Positions 1 to 10,513 of a stretch of 64,000 nucleotides of DNA are shown piece after piece. The position numbers and the translations under genes are program-made. The first letter of the stretch is position 1; each line of letters opens with the position of its first letter. Source of the DNA: Lepidodermella squamata (Eukaryota; Gastrotricha); the NCBI GenBank assembly GCA_047495785.1, contig JBLDXI010000033.1:62001-126000 (forward strand). Direction: 5' to 3'. The notes under the pieces were generated by a model, which saw nothing but the letters and a program-made list of their open reading frames with translations, did no database searches and had not been told where the DNA came from.

Positions 1-811
1 TGAAAATTAATACTACTGAATGTGTAAATATTGTAATCGGACAAAAAAATCTAGAATGTGTGGATGAAATTAAAGATCTGGGTGTTATTGTTGACAGCCG
101 TCTGACTTTCTCCAGCCAATGTGCCAAAACTGTTGCTAAAGCTAGGAAAATATGCGGTATGATTTTACGCTCGTTCCAAACGAAGAAAACTGAAATATTA
201 ATGAAAGCCTTTGACATTTATGTGTTACCCATCTTACTCTATTGTAGTACTGTTTGGTCTCCAAGACTAATTGGCGACCAAAAGTTATTGGAAGGTGTGC
301 AAAAAACATTTACCTGGCGCGTGATGAAAACGCATGACTACGAAAAAAGACTTCTAAAACTTAGCCGCTTAACTATTATTCAGCGTCACTTGGTTAGAGA
401 TATATGTGTAACTAATGATATATTGAAAGACAATGTTAATCTAGATACGAAATGTTTTTTCGATGTTAAAAAATCAAACTATGATACACGTAGCCATAAA
501 TATTTTCTCCTGATGCGTAAATCTCATCTTGATGTGCTATTTCATTTCTTTAGCTTTAGAGTTGTAAATAATTGGAACAAATTGCCAGCCTTTATAGTAG
601 ATATTAATGATCGACTAATCTTTAAAAACCATATAAAAAATATTATTACAAAAATATAATGTGAGTGGACAGGGCGCATATGTGTCCCTGGCTCCTGATC
701 GACTAATATATAATTTGTTATATATAATTAACTAGTATCTATGTGATAGATACATATATATATTCATCATGTTTACGGAGCAAAATAAAACTAAACTAAA
801 CTAAACTAACA
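1..811 (+). mobile_element. 3' end of a non-LTR retrotransposon (LINE)
   Basis: An open frame runs from base 3 to the stop at 657-659 and is cut by the window edge. The protein reads like the C-terminal part of a CR1/Jockey-type ORF2, beyond the reverse transcriptase catalytic core. It contains DLGVIVDSRLTF, then YVLPILLYCSTVWSP, then LEGVQKTFT, and ends with FRVVNNWNKLP, the usual order in this family. After the stop about 125 bases of 3' UTR lead to a short (CTAAA)n run, typical of a LINE 3' terminus. Family knowledge supports the order of motifs; the exact clade is an inference. Endonuclease and catalytic RT motifs lie outside the window, so intactness cannot be judged. Confidence 0.85.
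787..810 (+). repeat. (CTAAA)n short tandem tail of the LINE
   Basis: Four copies of a five-base CTAAA unit follow the LINE 3' UTR. Non-LTR elements of the CR1/L2 groups often end in short tandem repeats rather than poly(A), so this probably marks the 3' boundary of the insertion. Confidence 0.7.
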
Positions 812-1679
812 AAAACAAGTTTAGCCTCGATCCTGATTGAATGAAGGGTTGAATTATACCCATACTGCGTTTTCCAGTCTGGTTAGATGAACAATGATTA
901 ACCCTCAAAAATGCACATTTTCACGTCATAATTTAATAACCCAGTGATTCTCAAACCCAGATTTTCCGGCCGGCAGAGGTCTGCCCATCTCCTGCATTGC
1001 GTGCGGCCGGAAGCTCTTTCGAAGGCAATAATTAAAGATATTTCCAACATGTTAGCGAATTTACAGCATGATTAGCCTCATCCGAACAAAAAATAACCAA
1101 ATTTATATGGCTATTTAAATATCCCAAATTAGGTACGTAAAATTATTCTGATCGAAAAATAATTGAAATTCACAACTTTTTTATGTACATGCCTAACATA
1201 AGATTCCCGAAATGGGACAAACTATGCAACAATTTTTCATTCATTTTTGTGTGATCTCGGCTAAATATAATAAGGCTAAATCGATAGACCACACTATCGA
1301 TTTCAGAGCCGATACTGATTTCGATTCGATTCGAGTATCGATTTTGATAATCAATGATTTTTCCGATATCAGAAGCATTGGAACCCAACATCAGATAAAA
1401 ATTATAAATTAAATAAAACTAAAATTCCAGGATTATTTGAGGCATTAAGATCGATAAAAAAGCTAATAATTGGACATTTGACATTTGAATAATTAAATAA
1501 TTGGAAATAATTGGACAAATTTAGGGCAAGAGTGCTTAAACCCTAAATCCTAAATTAGGTAGTGGCGCAACCAATTTTAGACACTTAAAAATTGGAATAA
1601 ACCCTGTTTTAAATAAGCATGAATTCCATATCGAAAGAAGTTAATAATCGATTAAATCAAGGCAAATCGTCAATTTTCC
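812..1679. other. AT-rich spacer without a recognisable gene
   Basis: No coding region is supported here. Short hairpins are visible: TTCCGGCCG near 964 pairs with CGGCCGGAA near 1003, and AATCGATAG near 1279 pairs with CTATCGATT near 1294. The missing C-terminal exons of WDR35 would be expected in this direction, but no reading frame resembling them was found. Confidence 0.6.
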
Positions 1680-4103
1680 ATGATGTCAATCCAACTTACA
1701 TCGACTGTTTTGCCGCTCACAGACTGCATACTGCTTCGCGAGATCGAAGCCCTGGCCGAACCAGCCCCTAACGTTGCCGGCATCATCGACGACTTCCTCA
1801 ACGCAGCCGAACCGGCCGGTCCACCAGGTCGACTCGCCTGGCCACTACCCGCCCTCTGTTGGTCCTTGATCCGCTCGTGATGTCGCTCCACCAACAACGC
1901 AGCTAGGACGTAGATTTTCTTCAACAGCATCGGACTTGTTACTCGCTGCGAGACGATCAGCGCATTTGAACAGCAGTTTAGCAGCGTCGAGGAAACGCTC
2001 GGCACGTCGGAAAAGTTCGGTAGCTGAAATAATTCGATTTTGTTCAATCATTTGTTGAGCCAGACGAGGCAGCATCAGCGGAACGTCAGACAGGCCGTGT
2101 TTCTCGGCTAAATCAACAGCTTTGCTCCATGAATTAAGCTGGATACAACAATCGACAGCCTCCCTAATTTTACCAGCCTGAAATAAATATTTAAAAAATT
2201 AAAAAATTATAGAAAAATTAAGAAAAAATTACTCACCCGAACATAGCAATTAACAGCTTGATCGCACAATCCTACACCTTGAAACATTTGGCCGACTTCC
2301 TAAAAATGACAAATATTGATAGAAATAAATTAGGTATTTATCTCGGATAATGTTGGTTATTTAGCAGCATTTTTTGAGGGGATTTCCTGCCTGGCTATAA
2401 TTCGACTTAGTTTTGAATCTGGATATTGCTTAATTTTTTTGATTTTTAAATTTTTGATATATTTTTTTATTTGCCTTCGCATTCCCCTTCCTCAAACCCG
2501 TGAGGGTATGAAAGATCAGTCGCGGGGAAGAGAAATGAAAATATCAATTTCAAATTATTGCACTAAAAAATTAAACTCAACAGATTGGAGGTAGAAACTT
2601 ACAGGTAGAAGCTTGTGACTATTAGGAAGAGCATTTGCTGCCTGTTCCAAATTAGCGTAATCTTCCAGCATGAAGTAGCATTCGACTAATCGTTCGGAAT
2701 TATGGGCTTGTTGTAAGTAAGTTACGGCTTGAAGCCATTGCTGGCGCTCGGCGTGGAATTCGCCTAAAGCTGTACACGCAGCTTCCAGTTCACGATCGTT
2801 TCCACCGCCCGAATCAGCCTTCAACAAGCTAACAACTCGCGTCCAATCGCCAAGCTTTTTTCGCAAAGCTACCGCCAAATCGCTGTAAAAAAAATACATT
2901 TAAAATTTGAAAAACAACTTTTCTAGTAAGCTTACAGCCGATCAGCTGCTCGAAACATTTGCTCAGCGCTATCGAATCGCTCGAAATAAGCTTCGACCTC
3001 TCCCTTTCGGAGGCGGTCATTTTGAAGCCGCTCGAGGTGTTGGACGAATTTGATGCCCGCATAATCACGGCATCTCACAAAAGCATGTTCTGCCATTTTC
3101 AAATTATTTTGCTCCAGAGCCGCATCAGCAAGTAGCTTCCAGAGTTTGGCATGGGAATTTGACTCGACAAACTTTTGAACATCGTTCAAGCTGCCTTTTT
3201 TCAACAACTCGCGAGCGTCGCGAAGAATTTTGATCTCCAAATTTAGCACGTATTCTGGGTTTGGTTCTTCGGGTGTTCGCAAAATTTCATCCAGCATCGC
3301 GACTCGAACTTGAAGTTCGGAGAATGAGCAAATGTAGCCTGACGTCAGAACAGGTTCTTCGAATTTCTCGTCTCGCAACACGCACAATTTAGTTTTTTCG
3401 AGGCATGTGAACATCGTGTTGTTATCTTCAGCCCACATCATGTCCCAAACGTCTTTTTTCTCATTCGATGCCGGTGGCTGAGCAGCATTTGCAGCAGGTT
3501 GCTCTACCGTGCCTTTAGCGGTGGCGTTATTTGCCGCTGGAGCATCTATTTGAACTGCCATAGGTTCGACTGTTTTCGTTTCAAGATTGTAGAACATCAA
3601 AACGCCACTGGTGTCAAGAATCGCGACTTTCGTGCTTTGAGAATTCAGAGAAAATCGGTATGGTCGAACAGTCAAGACAAATTTGTCAATCAATGCAACT
3701 TGGGGAAGTGAATAACAGTTCACAGTACCACTTTGACGACCCTAAAACGACGATAATAAGGCAAATATTTGCCAAAGGTAGCCAACTCACAATCAAAAGC
3801 AGCGTATCAGATGCTCCTATAGCAACAATCGGATCCTCGGTGGTCTAGAGGGAGATAACTCTTCAGAAAATTCTTCACAACTTGAAAAATTAACCAACCT
3901 TATAAATCTTATTCATGTCGATAGTATCGCTACCAATACCCGAAGGCGTTTCATCAATGTGATAGAGTTTCTCCGAAACCGTTTTCTGCCGTTCGAGTAA
4001 AAGGATTCTGTTTGGATCCAAATACTGCCAGACGTAAAAAGCCTCCTTCGATGCGCAAATAACGTTGTTTCGAGTCATCGTAAGAAAAACTGGCTCGAGA
4101 TCG

Positions 4104-4341
4104 TGTCACGGAAACATAAAACAGTCAACTGCTACCCTTAATGATTTATTCATTGAAAATAAACTGAACACCAGTCACTGGCAAATTGAGAGCTTAAGTA
4201 CTGACAATACTAGTTTGATAGAACGCACTACATAGCCTAATTAGTTATCACATGATCATATATCACAAGTCCTAGATCACAGCTATGGTTATTCATCTTA
4301 TTAGTCATGACCGGGATGCCGCCGTAACACCAATCGTTACA
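4104..4341. repeat. Left LTR
   Basis: 238 bp, TG..CA termini. The right end contains a small palindrome (CGTAAC, six bases, CGTTAC). It appears identical to 5597-5834. Confidence 0.93.
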
Positions 4342-4919
4342 CCACACCCTCCTCAGGCCCCTTCTTCGCCGCGAGAGCAAACCGAAAATCGTAGAGGGCA
4401 ATTCAGGTCGAAAAATCGTAGAAACCATAGAAAACCATGAGCCTTGAACCTTGAATCATAAGCTGAATTGCGAACTCCAGTCGAGACGAAAGCCAGCAAG
4501 CCGAAATCGAGGGCACTGAGAGCAAGGCAGAGTGGAGCGAAAAAGAATCATCGAATCATTGGACATAACCGGAGCAAAATTTCCTGACCGCGTACACTTG
4601 ATAACATTTTGAGGAATATGGAAGAACCAAATAAGTGAAGTAGTTGACCAGTGACCGGCGAACAGAAGGATAGAGTGAAGTTGATGATTGATGAATTCGA
4701 AAGAGGCAAATTGATGAGGAACCTAAAAACTGTTGTTGTAGTGTTCAAAACCGGAAATCAACCAAAATTGAGAAATCCAAAGCATTGAGATCCGAAAGAA
4801 CATTGAAGACGATCACAAGATGAACCGATATCAAACCAGCATTGGCAAATTGATGCGTAAGCTGGAAAGAGACACAAGTACCATGGGTCCGAAAATCACG
4901 AATTCGACGTAGTTCCAAG

Positions 4920-5276
4920 CTTCAAATCCCTGGACCTCGAAGATGTCGTAGCGCCAAAGCGTAAAGAAGACAAGCTTGAGCCGGCGTTTCAACACAGCGA
5001 CTGCAGGGAGAATCAGCAAAACCGAGCGAGAAATTACCAGGCTTCAAACCACTGGACCTCGACAATGTCGCAGCACAATAACTTGGCCAGGCGACAAAGT
5101 GACTACAGCGATAATCAACCAGGTTCCAGAAATTCACGAAACACATCGGGGCCAAGGCTTCAATTCACAGGACCTCGAAGTTGTCGTATCACCAGAACGT
5201 AGCCAGGGCGGACCTTGAGCATTGGCTGGCGACCCGACAGCAGCGACTACAGCGAAAATCAACCAAGACCATTTTC
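4920..5276. repeat. Degenerate ~119-bp tandem repeats inside the LTR element
   Basis: Three units begin at 4920, 5042 and 5158 with CTTCAAnnC, followed about 10 bases later by GGACCTCGA and TGTCG. Later parts of the units share GACTACAGCGA and AATCAACCA. Spacing is 122 then 116 bp. The units are clearly related but diverged, although the flanking LTRs match perfectly, so the array is older than this insertion. Confidence 0.7.
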
Positions 5277-5596
5277 CATTGAGCGAAGCCAGGACTTGTC
5301 CAACCAACGACCAAGAAAACAGACGTGCGAGCCGGTTCAGAACCTAGAGCCTTTTGACGCTGGTTTCTAAATTGATCACGACAGTCGGCGACGAACGACA
5401 GAGGGACATAGATCGGCGAAGCGCAAAGCCAGAGAACATTGAGTCGACAAATCGGAGCACCAAACGCGAGCCAGGGCTAGGCCTAGAAAGCAAGGCGTCG
5501 GCGCGATCGGAAAAATCGTTAAACAAAGACTTGGCTAAGCTCGAAGTAAGGGTGGCAGCTGACCGCACGAGAAAAGAAATTAGGTTCAGTTTATTT

Positions 5597-5834
5597 TGTC
5601 ACGGAAACATAAAACAGTCAACTGCTACCCTTAATGATTTATTCATTGAAAATAAACTGAACACCAGTCACTGGCAAATTGAGAGCTTAAGTACTGACAA
5701 TACTAGTTTGATAGAACGCACTACATAGCCTAATTAGTTATCACATGATCATATATCACAAGTCCTAGATCACAGCTATGGTTATTCATCTTATTAGTCA
5801 TGACCGGGATGCCGCCGTAACACCAATCGTTACA
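5597..5834. repeat. Right LTR
   Basis: 238 bp, apparently identical to 4104-4341 and followed at once by the second copy of the GATCG duplication. Confidence 0.93.
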
Positions 5835-7705
5835 GATCGGTGTACCGAGTGTCCATAGATATGCCTAGGGCATTGCACAAAAAGAGAGCGTATTGGCTTG
5901 ATGGATCATCAGATCGACAAGCCAAGCAGCAGAAATCGCCTCCGCCAGTCATTCGATACAGTTGACGTACCGGTCGTATTTGACGCTAAATTGTTTACAC
6001 TATTTCATATCTATTATATTTAATTACAAAATCTTACCAGATTTTTGCGAATATTCCAGAACATTACAAATTGCTCTTCAGTATTGGCTTTGTTGAAAGC
6101 ATAGGCCAAAGTATTGGTACAGTAAGCCCACTGAAAATTCCCGAATGAATTCATTATTTGATTATCGGAAACTCAAAATTACTTTGTATTCTGGCCGAAT
6201 ATTGGCGAAGTAAATGTAGGAGTCGATGGCAAGAGCTAGGCGGAGACCAGTCGCTTCCCATGAACAAGCCGTTACGGCTCGTCCGGGTAATTTTACACTT
6301 CGTAGATAGACCCCAGTGTTTGTGTAAAAATTCACAACGTTGATATCTCTATCTCGATCTCGTTCCGTGTCTCGAACGGACTGTTGACCAGTCACGGCGA
6401 GTATTTTACCGTCAGGGCTCCAGCGAGCGCAAGTAGCTTTGACACCAGACTCGACGGCCATGTATGCTAAAAGTGAACATTACCGTTATCGTTCAAGAAG
6501 CTCAATATCGCATGACTTACTTGAGTCTGATTCATTTTTCAGCAAGTAAATGTCACCAGTCTTAAACACTATTGCGAGAACGGCGGCGGCAGGATCCGTT
6601 GAGCGTCCATTAAACCAATGAACTGCTGCTAATTCTCCTGGAGTTTGGTCGAATTCTATCTTGGCAACTTTGTTTCCCTGATTGTCGTACACGAACACCT
6701 CGCCCTCCGAATTTCCAAACAAAATCAATCGACCGTTCGGTGACCACTCGCATTGGTGTAGGCGCATTCCAAGGTCTTTCCCCCAGATGCGATTGCCATC
6801 AACAGAGCCAACAATTACAGTTCCTTTGAAATTATTCCTCTTTCGTCACGGTTTTGACATTCAAATAGGGACATACCGTCTTCGTAAGAGATGCAGATTT
6901 TTTCACCGCTGTAATTCCACCGCATATCGCGAACCATTGACTTGGTGCGATTATTTATCATCTCCTCATAGAGATTTCCTAGAATTATGATGGAACTAAT
7001 CGATAATGCTAGCTCAGTAATTAGTAGGCTTACCCTTGTACACCATCCAAACGATGATGAGGCCATTATCATCACTCGAGGTGAGCTTCTTACTGCGTTC
7101 ATTCCATACCACAACCCTGATTGCGCCTGTTAGCCACATTAGTATTTTCAGGAAAAATTAATATTCTAAGCAGCGTAACCCACCAGTGTGACCCTCGAGC
7201 GTCTGGTTAGTCGAAAGATTTGATGGAGCCGCTAATCCACGCAACCTCGGCTCGTTGCCTGCAAGAGGCAATAAAACAGAGAACTGAAATATTTCTTTAA
7301 TGCAAACATTCTGAACTCACCCGATGATGATTCGAGCTTGAGAACTTTCAATAAGTTCCCTTCGCAGCCGCAAGCAATGTAACCGTCTGTCTGATCCCAA
7401 CATATCGATGACACGTTGGCATTGTTCGGGACGGAGATCTGCAAGGGACTCTCAAATTACACGAGTTACTTCCAATAATGGAAATTTACCTTTTTACTAA
7501 GATACGCAAACATTGCTCAGCAGCAAACAGCTTGAGACTAAGAAACGGGTAATCTGCAGTATCGCCGAACGCTTTCTACAGCATTTCGTTTCGCGTAGCC
7601 AACAACGCTAAAATAAGTCATTTGTAAAAATTTACGATCCAGTCAATTAATATTTTAAATAAAATTAAGTCGAATAAACTGAAAATAAGTTCAAGAAAAA
7701 ATGGC

Positions 7706-7885
7706 TCAATTAGGTTGCAGTTGGCGCTTTTTCGGCGGCTTTTTTGTTGTTTCCTTCTGATCGGCGCTCGTGGGAAGCGCACTCCGGCGTCTTGCTACCT
7801 GCGGTTTTACTTCTGTATCCAATTTTTCGCATAAATTTCCCATCCAGCCGGTGCAGTGACTCAGATTTTGAGTCTTTTCGAGATG
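7706..7885 (-). other. Possible last coding exon of an unidentified small gene
   Basis: A minus-strand open stretch of about 58 codons ends with TGA at 7706. It contains HFQHLEKTQNLSHCTGWMG and a basic tail ending KKPPKKRQLQPN. A splice-acceptor-like TTAG precedes it near 7888. It lies between the WDR35 start and the HACD start, a space of about 590 bp that otherwise shows nothing. I do not recognise the protein. It may be a real small gene or a chance frame. Confidence 0.22.
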
Positions 7886-8081
7886 TTGAAAGTGTTGTCT
7901 AACCTATATCCTACTATATTTAAATGCTAATCGTCGTTGCGTCCACGATCGCACCTCAATTTCTGGGCAAACCTGGCATGGAGCTTGAACCTCGAATTGT
8001 GGCCTTGATTTGCCCCTAATTTTTTACCTACTTTCTATTTCATTGAGTGCTTAATCAATTCTTTTACGATCGATAGTGACA

Positions 8082-8091
8082 TTTTTATCAG
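8082..8091 (+). promoter_or_regulatory. Candidate trans-splice acceptor before HACD
   Basis: TTTTTATCAG ends 13 bases before the HACD start codon and has no upstream donor with coding sequence. This is the form and spacing expected of a spliced-leader acceptor. Inferred only. Confidence 0.4.
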
Positions 8092-8104
8092 CAGCTGACC
8101 AAGC

Positions 8105-8822
8105 ATGGGATTTTTGAAGCGCGCATACCTTGTTGGCTACAATGTTGTTCTTGTGTATGGCTGGTTCATTATTTTGGCTCAGACCTGCTGGTGTGCTTAT
8201 CGTGCTTACTTGAACAACAGCCTTGTTCCATTTAGCAAGCTATACCCAGCCGTCGAATGGCATCTGCTCGTGTTCCAAACCGCTGCGGTCATGGAAATCT
8301 TGCATGCTGCTCTCGGCTTGGTCAAATCAAACCCGGTGCTAACTGCTTTTCAAGTCTTTTCTCGCCTTCTGGTGACGTGGGGAATTGCTTACTCGGTCAA
8401 GCAGGTTCAGACTCACATCTCGGTTCCCATGTTCTTGTTTGCGTGGTCCGTCACTGAGGTTATCCGGTATTCTTACTACGCATTTGCGCTGTACGATTGC
8501 GTTCCCTATATTTTGACATGGCTACGCTACACCCTCTTCATCGTACTTTACCCTCTTGGCGTCGCTGGAGAAGTTTGGTCTATCCTTTATTCGCTCACCT
8601 TTTCGGCTACTTTATTCCGCCTTTCCTTGCCCAACAAGTACAATTTTGCATTCTATTATCCTTACTTTTTGATTGTCGCGATCGCCATGTACTTCCCGAG
8701 TAAGTTGCTCATTGTGCCACGCATCGCTGGTTTAATTTTAATTCCATTTTTCAGTTTTCCCTCAGCTTTATTTGCACATGTTCGGTCAACGGAAAAAGCA
8801 GCTCAAAGCATCGCGCGACTAA
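8105..8822 (+). CDS. Very-long-chain (3R)-3-hydroxyacyl-CoA dehydratase (HACD/Phs1 family)
   Basis: Catalyses the third step of the ER fatty-acid elongation cycle, removing water from 3-hydroxyacyl-CoA to give trans-2-enoyl-CoA. Two exons, 8105-8699 and 8755-8822, give 220 residues, the family's normal length. The unspliced frame would replace the conserved end; splicing restores YFPIFPQLYLHMFGQRKKQ, matching the FPQLYxHM signature of the family. The catalytic pair is visible as Y149 and E156 in YPLGVAGE, the same spacing and numbering as yeast Phs1. Six or so hydrophobic segments fit a multi-pass ER membrane protein, and the lysine-rich C-terminus resembles an ER retention signal. It is the first gene of a close plus-strand run. 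Confidence 0.93.
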
Positions 8823-9022
8823 GTCGTATCTGGTTCTTAGTTGTCCTGGAATCGTGAATTGTATCTAATTGATGTCTGTACATCGAAATTGTCGAGATTT
8901 ATGATTTAAGATAACCGGAGTTGAAGTTTCTTAGAAACACTAAATGCCTAACTACGCTGCACGTTTAAAAAATAATTATGGATTGGTTTAATGATAATTT
9001 CCATTGTGTGTAGGTTTTAATC

Positions 9023-10321
9023 ATGAACGCTGAGGGCCGCGTCATTTTGCAGCCTGACTGGGAATCAGTCTCTGTCGGTGAAAAGACCGAAAAAATCTGG
9101 GCCATTTTTGAAAATGCTGGTAATGCTCGATTTTCTTTGGCAGAATCAGATCAGACTGTGTTTCATTTCAGCCGGCACTCGGACCCATTCTTCTCTTGTC
9201 TTGAACGACTACATCTCTGAGAAAAACAACAAAGACTTCAGCGTCAACGACTTTTCGGCTCGCTTCGATCGCAAAAGCGCCGGATCAATCGACGTAACGT
9301 GCAAATGGGGCGACGGTGCCGTTCTTGAGCAGCGTTTTGCTTCGGTCACCAAGCAGTTCGAGAATATTCATTCGTCTGCCAAGTACATTCGAGGTCTAGA
9401 TGTTACTAACGGAGGAATTGGCATCTCATCTGCCTGTGATGATCAATTATTCATTTGGGATACCGCAACTGGCGAAGTTCGCGTAAGTTCTTGCTAAAAT
9501 CGTTTTGAAATTGTTTGATTTAATAACGAAAACAGAGGCAACTGCAAGGCCACTTTGGCGAGATTTACACCTGCCGATTTTTCCCATCCGGTGTCGTTGC
9601 GTTGACTGCTGGAGCTGATTTGACTATCCGTGTCTGGGCGGCTGATACTGGCAACTGCGCCGCTACTTTGGTTGGACATGCCGGTGCTATCAACGAAACC
9701 GCCATCATCGACAAAGGTCGGAATGTGTTGTCCTGCTCTCGCGACGGGACTATCCGTTTGTGGGACGTCTCTACCCAGCAGCCTATTCACATTTACGAGC
9801 TAGCCCCGCTTGAATTCGCGTTGAGCTACCCGTTGAACAGCATTGCTCTAGCTGATTGCCCGCCGAATTGCGAGACTCCGAATGGAAAATTAGTTCTGGC
9901 TGCTTGTGAGTCAGGTCGACTCTTGGGCTGTTTGATTGAGGACGAATTCAGGCAAAAGTTGTTCGACCTGAAGTTGACTGCTCCTGTCAACTGCTGCACG
10001 ACCCTGGGCGACCTTGCGCCATTCCATGTCGTGTGCGGTACTCAGGTCGCTCATGTCGACAACCGTACTCGAGGCGCGATTTTGAGCCTGCAAGTTATCG
10101 ATAATCGTTTGTGGGCTACTTCCTCGGATGGATCTGCGTATTCGGTTGGAAATGCGATGTTTACGAAGCTTGCCTCGGAGAAGGCGAACAAAGGCCCGGT
10201 TATCGAACTGACCGGTGCGGATTGCGAGCCGGTGACACGCCTGGTCAGTGACGGCCGCTACATCTACACGGCTTGCCGCGATGGAGTTATTCGAAAATAT
10301 TTGCTCAATTCGAATTTCTAA
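9023..10321 (+). CDS. PAAF1: Proteasomal ATPase-associated factor 1 (PAAF1, Rpn14-like)
   Basis: A WD40 chaperone that binds the 19S regulatory particle ATPases and influences 26S proteasome assembly. Exons 9023-9119, 9172-9482 and 9536-10321 give 397 residues, close to the human length of 392. The N-terminus carries the family's PDW motif, followed by WD repeats with GLDVTNGGIGISSACDDQL, GHFGEIYTCRFFPSGVV and NVLSCSRDGTIRLWD. The C-terminus IELTGADCEPV ... YTACRDGVIRKYLL matches the PAAF1-specific ending rather than other WD40 families. It starts 200 bp after HACD. A weak acceptor-like TGTGTAG ends at 9013, nine bases before the ATG. Confidence 0.9.
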
Positions 10322-10430
10322 ACAAGAGCCGCTGAAATTTAAGACTTGAAATTGACGTGTTGCTAATGATCATCACGAGTTCTTTCTTTTGACAAATCAG
10401 AGACGGAGTGTGAATAATCACCTTAATCTC

Positions 10431-10442
10431 TTCTCTTCTAGT
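10431..10442 (+). promoter_or_regulatory. Candidate trans-splice acceptor upstream of TRMT1
   Basis: CTTCTCTTCTAG is a strong polypyrimidine-AG acceptor in the spacer between PAAF1 and TRMT1. No donor precedes it in coding sequence. It fits spliced-leader addition, but a second possible acceptor (TTGATAG, ending 10502) is closer to the start codon. Confidence 0.35.
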
Positions 10443-10513
10443 TTGATATAAGTGCATGCTTTTCAAAGCCAACGGTTGAAAATCGTAACAATTTATTGAT
10501 AGAATGCTTTACA

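Larger units (their letters stand above)
4104..5834. mobile_element. Non-autonomous LTR retrotransposon in a WDR35 exon
   Basis: Two 238-bp direct repeats (4104-4341 and 5597-5834), apparently identical base for base, flank 1255 bp of internal sequence. Each repeat begins TGTCACGG and ends CGTTACA, the usual TG..CA ends. The 5-bp sequence GATCG occurs immediately on both sides (4099-4103 and 5835-5839) as a target site duplication. The interior has no reverse transcriptase, integrase or protease frame, so the element must move with help from others (TRIM/LARD-like). Orientation is unresolved: an AATAAA lies in the plus-sense LTR, but a purine-rich tract abuts the LTR in minus sense, and no clear primer-binding site was seen. 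Matching LTRs imply a recent insertion. Confidence 0.93.
1680..7513 (-). pseudogene. WDR35: WDR35 / IFT121 (IFT-A subunit), apparently disrupted
   Basis: This is the WD40-TPR subunit of the IFT-A complex, which drives retrograde transport in cilia. It starts at 7513 with an 8-codon exon (MFAYLSKK) joined to ISVPNN at 7438. It then follows the vertebrate protein closely: [101 protein letters not shown] and ECYFMLEDYANLE. Introns are mostly about 50 bp. Three defects are visible. An LTR element lies inside the exon between residues TRYTD and LEPVFLTMT. A one-base shift is needed near 1930 to pass from KLLFKCADRLAASNKS to KKIYVLAALLVERHHE. After that the protein becomes low-complexity, and the family's last roughly 190 residues are missing. 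Identity is secure. Whether the locus is a fixed pseudogene, a polymorphic allele or partly an assembly error is open. Confidence 0.8.

Noticed and set aside
8700-8857. Unspliced C-terminus of the HACD frame
   Set aside because: A 55-bp GT..AG intron at 8700-8754 restores the family's conserved FPQLYxHM end; the read-through tail has no similarity.
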